Of a stretch of 64,000 nt of DNA, positions 23,830 through 34,929 are shown in pieces. Origin of the DNA: Bolinopsis microptera (lineage: Eukaryota > Ctenophora > Tentaculata > Lobata > Bolinopsidae); NCBI RefSeq assembly GCF_026151205.1, contig NC_087073.1, forward strand, positions 11,873,578 through 11,937,577, read 5' to 3'. The notes beneath the pieces were generated by a model. That model was not told the DNA's origin and did not search any database. It saw only the letters and a list, made by a program, of their open reading frames with translations. The stretch's first letter is position 1, and every line of letters starts with the position of its first letter. Both the position numbers and the translations under genes were made by a program.

Positions 23830-25040
23830 GACTCCGAACTTAAAATAGAAAGAGCGCTAATGGCAGAGTAGGAGCAAATCAAATCTTATCATGACAGGAG
23901 GCACTCATACAGGACAGCAATAAAACTATCAGAAATACCGTGTAAGAATACCCAATGTGAGTATTATAGGGCCGCCGAATTTCAAGTGTAAGATGAGCAA
24001 TTTGAGAATACTTTAAGTCAATAAGGTAACTTCATTTGTACTCCGAATTCGATCAATCAGAAATGTGCATGCCGGAAGAAAATGATCATATCAAATTCAA
24101 GTCGGATAAAATTTCCATCGCCTAGAAACAGACATAATAATATCTGAGACAAGCAGGTCCGTGCTGGTGCTGGTATAAGGGAACATGTTGTGACACTCTA
24201 CAAGTATACATAATACATTTCTAAAAACGAATTTCGGACTCAGGAGCTCGAAAATGAAGCATGTGCGCGTATATGTGATATTTGTAACGAATAGAGCTAG
24301 CGCTGATTGCATTACTGTACTTTATGATGTAAAAAGAGGCTATGAAATCCAAAGGAATCGTTCTATTCATATAGCAAATATGTTGTGATACGACAAGTGA
24401 ATCTATCCTAATTAATGATTTGCTCATTTGATCATAACGGCGATCAGATACGGAACGAGCAAGTACATTCGTATTGTCTCAGACACTCATGGCATCGTTC
24501 GATATAAGTAAAATTAAGGTGAGGATTGTTGAATTGACCGATGGTTGATTAGGCTCACTGTCTCGGGAAGTCAGCGACAGACGGTCCCGATTTACTGATG
24601 ACATAATTTGAGTAAAGAGTGTGCTCACAAAATAACTTATAGTTATATATCAGCATTGTAAAAAAGTATTCGCATTAAATATTTAAGTTCAGGAGGTAGT
24701 AACTAGTCTCCCATCTAGTTAGTACTACATCACTCCGAATTTTTGTAGACTCCGGGTGTTGTAAGTGACTTTAGATATAGCCAAAAGTATCTCAAAAATT
24801 ATCGCGGTGTACATTAAAAACGTGTTTTTTAGAGTTCTTCGTCGAGTCGCATTTTATTGTAATCACACTCATGTAACGCGCTTGCGGCAGTAAATTGGAA
24901 GGGAGGTATCGCGTGAAACCGATCGCTATTAATAATTTCCGGATTATGTAAATATATCTTTGCTCCTTTCTGGAACTTCACGGTGATGGGTTGCAGCGCA
25001 AGTATTTATGAATTTTACAATAGAGATTAATTTTAGGGCT
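23830..25040. other. No supported feature
   Basis: AT-rich sequence. Hydrophobic minus frames near 24.1-24.4 kb have no splice or start support. Confidence 0.45.
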
Positions 25041-25461
25041 ATTGAGGCCGGGAACGATACCTCGAACAACAAATTTCATGCATTACGAAGCTCGTAAAAA
25101 ATTACAGACATTCGGAAGGAACACTACCCATGCTCCGATGGGTTATCATTACTCAGTTAACCCACTAAACCTAATAAAAGTTATAGATCCAGGCGGGCTG
25201 GCTCCTACTTGTATCTCTACTCTACTCTCACTCTTATTGAGACTGGCTTCACGCCCCTAACATACTCCGGGTTTACGCCCCTAACACTTACACAAACCTT
25301 CAATTTGACCGCCTATACCTAAAAAACCACTCACCTCATCCTTTACCAAACAAAAAGTCCAAACTTGGAACCTGAATAAAACAACTCACCTCATCTTCCC
25401 CGCTCTCCTTTACTTTAGCCTTTATTTTACTGAACTTTATCTTCTTCCGGCCAATGTTCAG

Positions 25462-25570
25462 ACCGGCCAAAGTACCGACTTTAGGCATGACGTCGGGGAC
25501 AAGGGAGCTGGAATGTCGTGTCTCTTATCAGCTATGCATGGTGTTAGTGTACATAGAGAGAGGAGGTTAG
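25462..25570 (+). CDS. Terminal exon behind an excellent acceptor
   Basis: A tactgaac branch-like site, then a long pyrimidine run (tttatcttcttccggccaatgttcag) precede one base and 35 codons to TAG (PAKVPTLGMTSGTRELECRV...). An internal GTGTTA could act as a donor. A separate 72-codon plus frame at 25042-25260 lies upstream but has no clear junction. Confidence 0.42.
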
Positions 25571-26122
25571 GAGGAGGAGAGAGATCGTTTGTAGTCCAGG
25601 ATTTTGTATCTTGTGATGCTATCATGGAGTGGGGGTTGGTTTAATATACAGATCTTAGTTTGACTTTATACACAACACACACCCAGCAATTGAAACAATT
25701 GAAACAAATTCTTCAAATATTTTCAATAAGGAATGTGATGAATCGGGGACGTCTTAAGATAACACGGCCTGCTTGTAGCTGAACTGTACTCTATACTGTA
25801 TACCATCGAATTGGTATAGACACACTTAGAATAATCGATATGTAGGGCGTTTTTGTGTTGCTTTCCACAATTCCACAAGTGACAGTCAAAAGTAGTCGCC
25901 GTTACGGGTGGCCGATAATTCAGCTGCTGCTCTGATAATTGACAAATTAGACCGTGCTAACGTGGGAAAGTGTTAAGCCTAATTTTAAAATCTACTCTAA
26001 AGTCAAACTGAATGGCAACACCTCGCAGAGTTCCCAATTAAAATATTTTAAGGACCTGTCCGTAATTTTGAAACGTGATAGATACTCTGGCTCTCAATAA
26101 AATATGATCAGACACAAATTAA

Positions 26123-26254
26123 GAGCCGAAACTAAGGATAACCAAGAATTGGTGATATATGATTTGAAGCTTATAAGTGGAAAGATACGAGCCAAAATTA
26201 GAATAATCAAGAATTGGGGATATTAAATTTGAAGCGTCCAAGTGGAAAGATACG
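26123..26254. repeat. 66-bp tandem duplication
   Basis: Copies start at 26123 and 26189 and share gagcc(g/a)aaa, caagaattggtga/ggga and aagtggaaagatacg with scattered substitutions. This indicates an old direct duplication. Confidence 0.85.
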
Positions 26255-26925
26255 CTTGAAACGTTTCGGCCAGAAAGTCGCTTACTTGTAAAGCTTCCGA
26301 AAATGACAAAAGGCTGTTCTTGTCAGTATACCAGTATAGGATGGTGGAAATAAGGGAAAAGTCACGGGGTTCCCCATCGGTTTCTGCTACATTCAGACTG
26401 CTTGCCAGCCATCACGTTTAAAAGAGTCGGCATTGAATAACTTTTGCTACTTATGCACGTGGCAATACAGCTCGAATATTTTAATCTATATTTAATGAGA
26501 TAAAGTGTAACGGTCTAGTTGACAGCGCCATAAACTGCAAAAAGCGCCCCAAATTATGCTGAATATTGTAAGCCAGTTCTCATAAAAGTAGCTTGTTGCC
26601 AGTGATTCCTCGGTGAACAGGAAGGATTTTGTATAGATAGGAAAATTCACGAACACTTTTGGCGTTTTAAAATTAAAATGTGCCATCAAGTACCTATGTT
26701 TGAAAACAAGCTATAATTGTAGTTGGGACGTTCAGTCCAAGGCACAAGCAAATAAAACTAAGATGGGTTCTTAATTCTTCAAGTTGGAAAGCATAAGAAC
26801 GAAGAGTAAGTTGATTTTTAAAGTAATATTTATTATTTAATTGAACGGCAAAATTAAAAGGCGGTCCAAATTCAGACCTATGATATTGCGAACGGGGAAA
26901 ATGAACACATAGGTCATTTTTGCAG

Positions 26926-27114
26926 TATAGATTATACCGACAAGGAAGTACATACTTAAGAAAGTGCAGTCTGAACACACAGCCACATACCTTAACTGTG
27001 ACAAATAGAGAAATAGTGATGAATGACCTGGAAATGGCAGTAGGAACTGAAATGAACCGAAACAGATCTCATATAATTATATCTCGCTCATATCCTGAGT
27101 ACACGCAACAATGA
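26926..27114 (+). CDS. Terminal exon (62 codons) after strong acceptor
   Basis: acataggtcatttttgcag opens phase 0 and 62 codons to TGA. The product is polar and basic, with STYLRKCSLNTQPHTLTVT early and MNDLEMAVGTEMNRNR later. The overlapping 94-codon minus frame ends inside it and is judged a shadow. Confidence 0.48.
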   Translation, partial: YRLYRQGSTYLRKCSLNTQPHTLTVTNREIVMNDLEMAVGTEMNRNRSHIIISRSYPEYTQQ

Positions 27115-27672
27115 ACAAGAAGATGATGTCAGTGTGGCTCTCATACTCAAAGCGATTTTGCAGCAAATGAAAACATTGTATTGCAATTAAAATGGAGCAG
27201 CAAAATTTGTACCGCACCGTTCAAATAGTAGATATTTCATAGCTTGCGAAAGATTCTAATATAAAATACACACGATCATAATAATATGTGGCCCGAACAC
27301 AAATCATCAACCTGCCATGCAAAACTCAAATCTATAAAATATAGTGTGGAATGAAAGAATGAGCAGAAACTAATTGTAGATACTGTTGTTAAAAGAAATG
27401 TATGTGAACACAAAGACCAGCAGCCAGGCTAGTAGATAGAATGGAAGCTGACCGCAGAACACACCCGGGAAAGATAATAGATGTGAGTTAAGACTATATC
27501 TCATGTTAATGAGCAGCAGCAAACCAAAGCACTACATCTCATCGTGCCGTAATAATCAAACCGTATGCGGTGCAGCAAGACAGTCTGCCCTGTTGTCATA
27601 ATACTAATTAAACACACTGCTACTGAACCTAGCGGGGAGGGAGGCAGTGCTCAGTGGTGCTCTGTGTTTCAG

Positions 27673-27739
27673 TACTCATTCTCTCATACAGTCCCCCGAT
27701 GACCAAAGAGATATTCTAAACCAGGGTGTTAAATTCTAA
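27673..27739 (+). CDS. Candidate short terminal exon
   Basis: After agtggtgctctgtgtttcag and one base come 21 codons (THSLIQSPDDQRDILNQ...) and TAA. A GTGTTA lies just before the stop. It is short, so support comes mainly from the acceptor. Confidence 0.3.
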
Positions 27740-27810
27740 TGTAAGTAATCCCGGATGGGATATATGAGACACTTAAATAGGGCTGGGATATTTCTAATAT
27801 GCATTATTAG

Positions 27811-28008
27811 AATAAGCGAGTAAAACAAAACCTTACACCGAGGTCAAGTCAAGCGGGGGCTGTGATAAAACCAGCCCGAACTATCGGCCGGGAGGAAGAG
27901 ACAGGAACTTACAAAGCGGCCGGATCCGGTGGACGTGTAATGATTTGTGTGTTTGATTGCTCCGCAGGTCCACCCCCCAATCACGACCGATCAGCTCTCT
28001 GTGTGTAG
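27811..28008 (+). CDS. Coding-like exon in a GC-rich island
   Basis: Phase 0 opens after gcattattag, and 65 codons run to TAG. The centre reads KPARTIGREEETGTYKAAGS, followed by a Gly/Arg and Cys-containing end. A GTAATG...tccgcag pair inside could splice out 31 bases. On the minus strand a GTAAGT donor ends another open frame, so strand is not certain. Confidence 0.42.
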   Translation, partial: NKRVKQNLTPRSSQAGAVIKPARTIGREEETGTYKAAGSGGRVMICVFDCSAGPPPNHDRSALCV

Positions 28009-28320
28009 TATTATATTATAGATCCTTACTGTCATCCGACCTTCCACTAACAATACCCCACACATCCCACGTGTCACCATGCCAACCCACGTGACCCCCA
28101 CGTGGTGCCAACCGCGACGGCTTAACAGGCAAAACCTTCCCCGAGATACCATGACCATTAATCTGACACGCAGTAGTAGCGGTGGCAGGGGGAGCCTATA
28201 TATACAATATACAATCTGATCAGTAGAGGCTAACTACTATCTCACAAGCTTATAACTTGACATACAAATGCTAAACATGGTATTTATTATATATAATAGC
28301 CTTAGACAGGTCAACAGGGC

Positions 28321-28430
28321 TGTATATATATATTATACTTATATATTTTATATATATTATATATAAAATATATTTATGATATAAATTGTATATATAAAAT
28401 ATATATTATATGAAATATATATGACGGACA
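28321..28430. repeat. TA-rich self-complementary tract
   Basis: About 110 bases of almost pure A/T made of tatata, ttatata and aaatatat blocks that can fold on themselves many ways. It is a likely cruciform or replication-slippage site. Confidence 0.85.
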
Positions 28431-28466
28431 TGCTACTACTGCCGCGGAGAGGACACTGTAAGAGAC

Positions 28467-28703
28467 TTGATATATCGGCAACCTACTACAGCACAGGATA
28501 ATCATATTGTTATGGGTCAACATAATATGGGAGTGTACAGTAAGCTTGGAGAGATTAAAGAAATACTGCACACATTGCTGGCCATCCTACTAGTACTACA
28601 ACTACAGAGCTACACAATAAACCGCTCTCCTATGACGAGGAGGAGGAAGATAGTGATGTCAGACAGAAACAGAGAGCAAAGTGAAGAGGGTAGATATTTA
28701 TGA
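28467..28703 (+). CDS. Coding-like plus block with possible membrane helix
   Basis: One plus frame gives 78 codons with a hydrophobic stretch (HTLLAILLVLQLQ) then a strongly basic tail. A second plus frame, overlapping the 3' half, reads SYDEEEEDSDVRQKQRAK to a stop. Both look like protein, so the region is probably coding but the frame is open. Confidence 0.4.
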   Translation: MIYRQPTTAQDNHIVMGQHNMGVYSKLGEIKEILHTLLAILLVLQLQSYTINRSPMTRRRKIVMSDRNREQSEEGRYL

Positions 28704-29356
28704 GTCTGATATCCGAAGGAGCTCGGGGCGAAACAGACTGGAGAATGGGTTCTTCTATTGCGACTAATTAGTAGAGCGAGCATGTCGGGATTGTCGGTAT
28801 AGATGAGGTTGGCCGAAATAAGTATTGAATTTGTCCACTCTGTAACTCCTCTGACCCGAATTAGAGTTGAGGTTGTAAAATCTACGGGAAGCCCGTTTAT
28901 CTGGAACGTTTACAAGAGTCTATGAAGAATGTTTGTAGACGGTCTACCTTTTAGATGCAGACGAAACCACTCCTTTACAATTCCTCTCACAGAGATAAAT
29001 TAAACCGTTCCTGCAGATTTCCTGCTTGATTGCCCAACGCACGGAAAAGTGCCTGTTTGATCTCAGGGTACAAGCTAAACACTTAAGAGAACAATAGGCC
29101 AGGCAGGAACAATCGGGCACGCCACATTATCATGATCAAACCAAATAGAAAGCATGTGGTAGGCTTGGTCGACAGAACAACGTTATATTAATAGAAATGA
29201 AAGAGAACAAGAGCTACAAAAAGCGACTGTCAATAAATCGTGAATTATACTCCCGGGGATAGCTCGTGTGTATATTAAGCCCATTGTTCCACCCTGGTCG
29301 TATGTAACCTAAACTCATATTATCACTGTGGAATACAATAGTTTTACCCTGACCAG

Positions 29357-29574
29357 GCATGCCACTCATAAAAACACGATCCAGCTTCCACGCATAATCC
29401 ACCAAGCCCCATTCCGGAAAATTAGGAAACACTCTGGAAATAGAACAATCCCACTTAGGAAACTTAGGAAATTAATAAGCAAGAGCAGCCCCAGACATGA
29501 CAAGTTGACCCAGCAGAGAGGGACACAACACACAGGTCCTAGAGCAAGCAGAGCAGGCACATCGTTTACAATAA
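29357..29574 (+). CDS. Internal exon, very basic
   Basis: The acceptor caatagttttaccctgaccag and a GTGAGT donor bracket 72 codons rich in Arg/Lys/Ser (IPLRKLRKLISKSSPRHD). Three minus frames also overlap. One contains a GxxGxGKT-like string but has no splice support. Confidence 0.45.
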
Positions 29575-29931
29575 GTGAGTAAAAACCCTCGCCGTGTCCA
29601 GGGCGTGATTTCAAATACAGTAGCTAGGTCATTAGGAAACATATGGTGACTGTGTGGCAATAATAGTAAAGGTTTTACCTGTGTGCATATATTTATAAAT
29701 ATAACAGTGTAACATACTCCAAAGAAACAGGCTGCTACAACGTGTATAGAGTTGTAGGAGCAGGAGCCTGGCGATCTTGTCAAATGCTGCATACAAGTTA
29801 GGTCATGACACTGACATGAGAATATTGTGACCCCTGATTATATTGCTCTATTATTACGTAACAGAGTTGCCCATGTTCGTCACCACCAGCTCAGCAAAAC
29901 AGCAACTCTCTATCACATATATATATAATAA

Positions 29932-30084
29932 TCAAACACGAGGGGGAGAGGTAATACAACGGGTGTGAAGCAGGGTTGGGGACCCGGCAAGAGGACCGGG
30001 ATCGATTGGCAAATTAAACTTGGCACGACCAGGAGCGAAAGGAATGTAGAGCGGATAATGTCCGGAAGGTCAGAGCACCTGTAA
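29932..30084 (+). CDS. Coding-like segment (50 codons)
   Basis: The plus frame is Gly/Arg/Thr-rich (VKQGWGPGKRTGIDWQ) and ends in TAA. No acceptor of quality precedes it. The minus strand is also open at 30014-30208. Confidence 0.3.
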   Translation, partial: SNTRGRGNTTGVKQGWGPGKRTGIDWQIKLGTTRSERNVERIMSGRSEHL

Positions 30085-31051
30085 CCCACGGACGAAGGCT
30101 CAAGTCGAACCTGGCTCTTGTGGTACGGCGTACTCTGTATTGTAACGAAACAGTCGGAAAGTGTGTTTTTAACTTTCGAGTTGTGAGTTTATCAGACATG
30201 ATAAACATGATAGTCTAAGATACTCTACGGTTTAAAACTAAATTTAATCGCAACGTGACCTCCGCGAAAACAGGTGACTGATACCTGGTGTGTTGACAGC
30301 TTCGGTAGTTAAATATACAGCAGTTGAAAACAGGGTCAAAAACACGGTAACTTCACGAGGTGTACTATATAAGCTGGAGAAAGAGAGGTTGTAGTACTGT
30401 GGTGTTGATAATGGGGTACCCATTATGGTACTCGTCTGGCTTAATGGTGAAATTATAGGAAGTGTGTAAAGAGAGGGAGGTTAATGTGCAGTGTCAATAA
30501 ACATGGGACTAAAGTAGAAGCGGGCACATGATTATAGGGTGGCACATGTGCTGATATGTACTGGTGGGTATTACCAAGTTTAACACCTTCTGTCCGTAGT
30601 TACTAGGAACTAATAACTTCTTGACATTTCACCCTTTTTTCTACACATGTCAGCCTTCTCAATTGATAACTTACCGATATTCGATTAAACATTGAGAGGA
30701 AGCTTGGGGGAACTTGTCACAATTGCAAGAGAAGTTAACGTATGGTAAGTTCTAGTTCCTGTCTAGCTAGCTGTCAGAAAAAGAGCGTGTTTGAGAAGTG
30801 CTCGTGCCGTAGTGTTTGGAAAATGGAAAAGCAGCCGTCCAAATACTGTGGGATTCTCGAACAATCTTTTAAACTATGACTATTATCTTTTAAACTAGGA
30901 CTATTGAATGCACTCGAAGCACAAAAGTAGGATATTCAACCGATCATCTAATCGTCTCAACAGTGATTACGATAACAAACAGCTAAAATACAGGCAAACT
31001 GAAGACCGGATTTATCCGTACAAATTCCTAGAAGCAAACTGTACATCCTAA

Positions 31052-31345
31052 ACGATAGACTCATTCCCCGCAATAAAACAAATTGTACCAAGACTCCTCA
31101 GTCTCCCTGAGTCTTCAAGACTGAAGTACGTGAGGCAGGTCGTGCCAGGTTGCCCATTACCGGCACAGGCACTGACCACGTTACTTACCGTACATATGGT
31201 GGAGTTCTTACTTACACAGTATCCCAGGCAGGCATATCAGATCAGCCTGAGAGTGATCTTCAATAAGCTCACAACTAATTACACTGCCAGACGCGCTGCG
31301 CTATCTCTACAACTACTACAACATGTACAGTATAACGGATACTAA
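31052..31345 (+). CDS. Long open exon, helical repeat-like protein
   Basis: Ninety-seven codons with no stop end in TAA. Alternating hydrophobic and polar residues (KQIVPRLLSLPESSRLKY, then a Leu-rich middle and TARRAALSLQLLQHV) suggest alpha-helical repeats of the HEAT/ARM kind. That is inference from pattern only. A GTGAGG donor after LKY could end the exon early. No good acceptor is visible at the 5' edge. Confidence 0.45.
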   Translation, partial: TIDSFPAIKQIVPRLLSLPESSRLKYVRQVVPGCPLPAQALTTLLTVHMVEFLLTQYPRQAYQISLRVIFNKLTTNYTARRAALSLQLLQHVQYNGY

Positions 31346-31399
31346 ACTGACCGGAGGCTAGACTCTACCACTGTTGTTGTCAGAGAGAGAGAGAGAAGA

Positions 31400-33640
31400 A
31401 TATACGCAAGTGATTGCCCTGATCATGAAAGAGCTGTGTTGTGTGTGAGAGTGATAGATAAGTGGTCCTCCGAATACATAAATATATCACCTCAAAACAA
31501 TAGGGATGAAAATTGTCAACAAATGACCCGGATAGGCCACAAGCTGCTTTTTATACTTTGAAAGATTTGCACGTCCTTAATTAGCTCGCTAGAGTTTAAA
31601 TGCCAGAGGGGCTAGAAGCTTGGCCATCCACCGGGCAGAGTCAGCAAATCTTATTAAATCACGTAAGCAGTGACCAAACTCCAGGATTAACTCCATCAAG
31701 ATGAACATTGCAATTATGAATTAAATTGCGGCTAATCATACGGGAATTTCTAAAGGTCCATTAAATGTGTCCACTAGCCTATATACTAGCCTGTAATGTG
31801 GTCTAAGCGGTGGAGGAGTTGATTGTTCCAGAAGAGACAGGAGATTTATGTGTACGTTCGGAAATCTCCAGCCGAACCATGAGGATGCTGAAGTAATTTA
31901 TACACTAGACCATTACAATCGCCAGCTAGACCACAGTAAACACAGTTCACGGTTACCGCCTACTTGGATTATTATATGGTCATGAGTGTTGTTGTACTGT
32001 GGTTAAACGTTACCGGGCATGAGAGGTACGCAGACGCACAAAATATGTAAAGGGACCCGAAATAAGGACTTGAAACAATTGAAATAAGAGCTCCAAACTC
32101 ATGATAATAATAACCTTTCTGTTTAAAAACCAACCAAGAAATTATTTTAAATATCACTGATTATATTGTACTTAGATGTTAACATACTGCAGTCAATAGA
32201 AGGTAATTACGGTTGGCCCAGCATTCAGAGAAACCTTGTACGACACAGAGCCTTTCAGAAATAACGGTCAAATTTGTCTTCTAAAAAAGAGATGAGGCGT
32301 TTAGTGGAGTCGTTTGTGGGCTGGTTAACATTAGAAAGGCTATACTAACTCCACAGATATGAATGAAAATAAAACTAGAGGTAAAATATCTGTCAACAAT
32401 GGTCGGAAGATTCCCAACTTTAAACTTTAACCTGTCAAGACTTTATAATGCCGAGTATAAGAAGGGGAGCTCCTGCCTCACGGAGCTGGACAATTAAACG
32501 CTGTGGCAAATAGTTTGAATATCAAACATTCTCTTGTAGTATGTAGTAGGTAAAATTTAACCACGAACTTAACCCCATTGTCTACGACTGCAATGTGAAT
32601 ACCAAAGGAAATATCAATGGTTTGTCAGTGAGCTGGAGATTAAAAACAAGTTCAGATTGTGTGGTTCAAGGCTGGCGTGGAACGTGCTGTGTGCTTGAGT
32701 ATGTGGCTGTGGTTCCTGGAAACCAACATTCATGCAAGGAACGTTGGAACTATGAGAACTTTGTGAGTTAAACCAACATTGGATAAACAACTTGCATGGA
32801 CACACGTCTAATTTCACGTGGCAATATACCGGAGAAGTTGTTGCAAACAATTCTATAGAATTTTAACATTTCACTTTATTAACACCCACATGGCTGAATC
32901 AGCTATTAATTAACCGACGAAGAAATATCAAGTTCAAATAAAACGAGCAGAGCTCCGAGTACCGAGAGGGAGAAGGAACGAATCAGAGTTGAATCTAGGA
33001 CTTGTGGGACATCAAAACACGTTTTTTAACCATACCAGTCACACCTTTAACATAAAACTTAAATCACTCAACCTACTCCCTTCATTAATTCCAGTGAACA
33101 CAACTTTTTAATTGGCCAATTTGCTATTGATATTGAAATATCAAGATATCAAATTATAATTTAAATTACATTATTGTAAATGTTATGTCAGATTATCTGT
33201 TGGACAATTACTCTGAATCACATATTAAATATCATGAGGTACTGCACAGGTCGAAATAAGTTATAAAACACGTGCTAAATAAGTATGTCCCGTAAGAATG
33301 TCCCAGAAGAATGTCCACCTATATCTGCTTACAGTCTGGTACCGTCTGCTCTTAACAAAGCAGACTGTACTCCTGAATCTCAAGTAGACAGTAAGAGAAC
33401 AAAGGACAGAAGATGATGAATCTTGAACAAGTGTAGCGGTTCATGCTATTCCACAAGATCTAAGTGAAACCACAATTCAAATTACACGAATCCATTAGAA
33501 TATGGAAAGAGCCTATGAAGTAGAGCTATTGTGGTAAGCAATCTACGGAAGGAGAGGGCAGTTTTGTACTTTGTACTTGCCAGCGACCAGCGTGCGGCGG
33601 CATACGCGGTACGAGGCGATCGGCCCGATTTACACTGGAG
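31400..33640. other. No supported feature
   Basis: AT-rich. It holds minor inverted repeats (tacagtctg/cagactgta near 33330) and a short GA run at 31383. A CpG-richer stretch at 33580-33650 sits directly in front of the next ORF. Confidence 0.4.
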
Positions 33641-33662
33641 ATGAAGTTGCGTGCAAAGAAAG

Positions 33663-34052
33663 ATGATTATCCCGTACAGAGTTAGAAGTCTCTACGTTCA
33701 AACAGCTGACAAAGCCGGAATTTTAAACAAAGATAGATCATTACAAGCATTATGTGTGTTCGAATATTATGGCATTTTCACACAATTCTCTATGCTCTCT
33801 GACACAGCAAACAACCTGATTGTTTACGTCTCTGACGGTGGTGGAGCAGCACAGGAGATAGCGCGCCCTTTGAAAGTAATTCTAAGCAGCATGGCAAAGA
33901 TCGGCCACAACGGAAGATTTGACCGCAGTTTAAACGAATGTTATCTATCTCTTATATTGGTGAGATGTGCACGTGTGTACAGGACAGATGCTGCGTGCTC
34001 AAATGTCAAGTATAAGATATATCAGGAGGGGACTAGTATTAGGCGGGACTGA
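33663..34052 (+). CDS. Uncharacterised ORF, 129 aa
   Basis: ATG with A at -3 begins 129 codons to TGA, among the longest ATG frames in the window. Composition is balanced, with a Gly-rich turn (VSDGGGAAQEIARPLK) and a basic C-terminus (EGTSIRRD). It could be a single-exon gene or one long exon. The CpG-richer DNA just upstream might be a promoter. No motif is recognised. Confidence 0.48.
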   Translation: MIIPYRVRSLYVQTADKAGILNKDRSLQALCVFEYYGIFTQFSMLSDTANNLIVYVSDGGGAAQEIARPLKVILSSMAKIGHNGRFDRSLNECYLSLILVRCARVYRTDAACSNVKYKIYQEGTSIRRD

Positions 34053-34298
34053 TATTCTAATGTTCTACTTTCAGGAGAGTGACAGGGCCCGAACATATAC
34101 CATCAGACTGCTATCATCAAACATTCTATAAGGGTTTTACTGAGCAAGGAAAACATGTCAAATACGGATGATTTAGTGAGTTAAACAGGATCATATAAAG
34201 TACAAAACTCACAGCTTAGTGTCAACGAGATTTAGAGTCGAATACAGCTAAATATGCTAATGTTGTTACCACTAATTTTTACAGTCTAATGTATAATA

Positions 34299-34553
34299 AT
34301 GGTCAAAAAATTTGATATGCAAGGCTTTGAAATATGCGACTGGAGACAAGCAGAAAGCACATTACCCACTGTTGATAAGACGGAAGTGCCCTCGGCTTTA
34401 TGTAAGCCCAACGGTGCAGTAAGTTTTAACAACCTTTATTTTGGTAAATATCTAAAACCTGCCGTCTGCCTCCACGTGGATCTGGCTATAACCTTCTTAG
34501 TGTCTAACTTTGGAATAGGATCTAACAAATATATCAAAGGTCCAATAATTTAA
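34299..34553 (+). CDS. Uncharacterised ORF, 84 aa
   Basis: ATG in strong context (A at -3, G at +4), with an in-frame stop three codons upstream, opens MVKKFDMQGFEICDWRQ and ends NKYIKGPII, then TAA. The composition of a small soluble protein is plausible. It lies 250 bases after the 33663 ORF on the same strand. Confidence 0.42.
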   Translation: MVKKFDMQGFEICDWRQAESTLPTVDKTEVPSALCKPNGAVSFNNLYFGKYLKPAVCLHVDLAITFLVSNFGIGSNKYIKGPII

Positions 34554-34734
34554 AAGTCAGTTTAACTTACAATGTACTTTCATTATTTCCTTTGTTTGTT
34601 AAAACATCCGACACATCAGCGATTAAGTTGTCTATTTACCAGGTTAGCTCTCATCTCACCTCTCAGCTGTTACTCCGCAAGCAAACCCCGAATATGGAAA
34701 CCAGAAAACCTACTCTAAACTCCAAAAAACCTAC

Positions 34735-34900
34735 AGTAATGCCCAAAATCTAGACTAGATTCTGCAAGGACACTTGTCTCGTCTCTGTGTTTGTTTCGCG
34801 AAAACATCACAGCACTGTGATGCTTTGTAAACTTTAGTACGTGGGGATAAACGTGCGCGACGTCGTGATCGAAATTTTGGATATGAACGCGGTGGCGCAT
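34735..34900 (-). CDS. Candidate first exon, His-rich
   Basis: The ATG has A at -3 and an in-frame TAA just upstream. Fifty-five codons contain many His residues (HDVAHVYPHVLKFTKHH) and end at a GTAGGT donor leaving one base. No downstream exon was found. Confidence 0.38.
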
Positions 34901-34929
34901 TTTTAAGACCCTTTAAAATTTTAAACATC

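Noticed and set aside
24097-24427. Overlapping hydrophobic minus frames
   Set aside because: AT-rich Phe/Ile/Leu composition, no start context or splice pair.
29214-29432. Minus frame containing GMPGQGKT, a Walker-A-like string
   Set aside because: A few such strings are expected by chance in six frames of 64 kb; there is no Walker B or splice support, and the opposite strand holds an exon with both splice sites.
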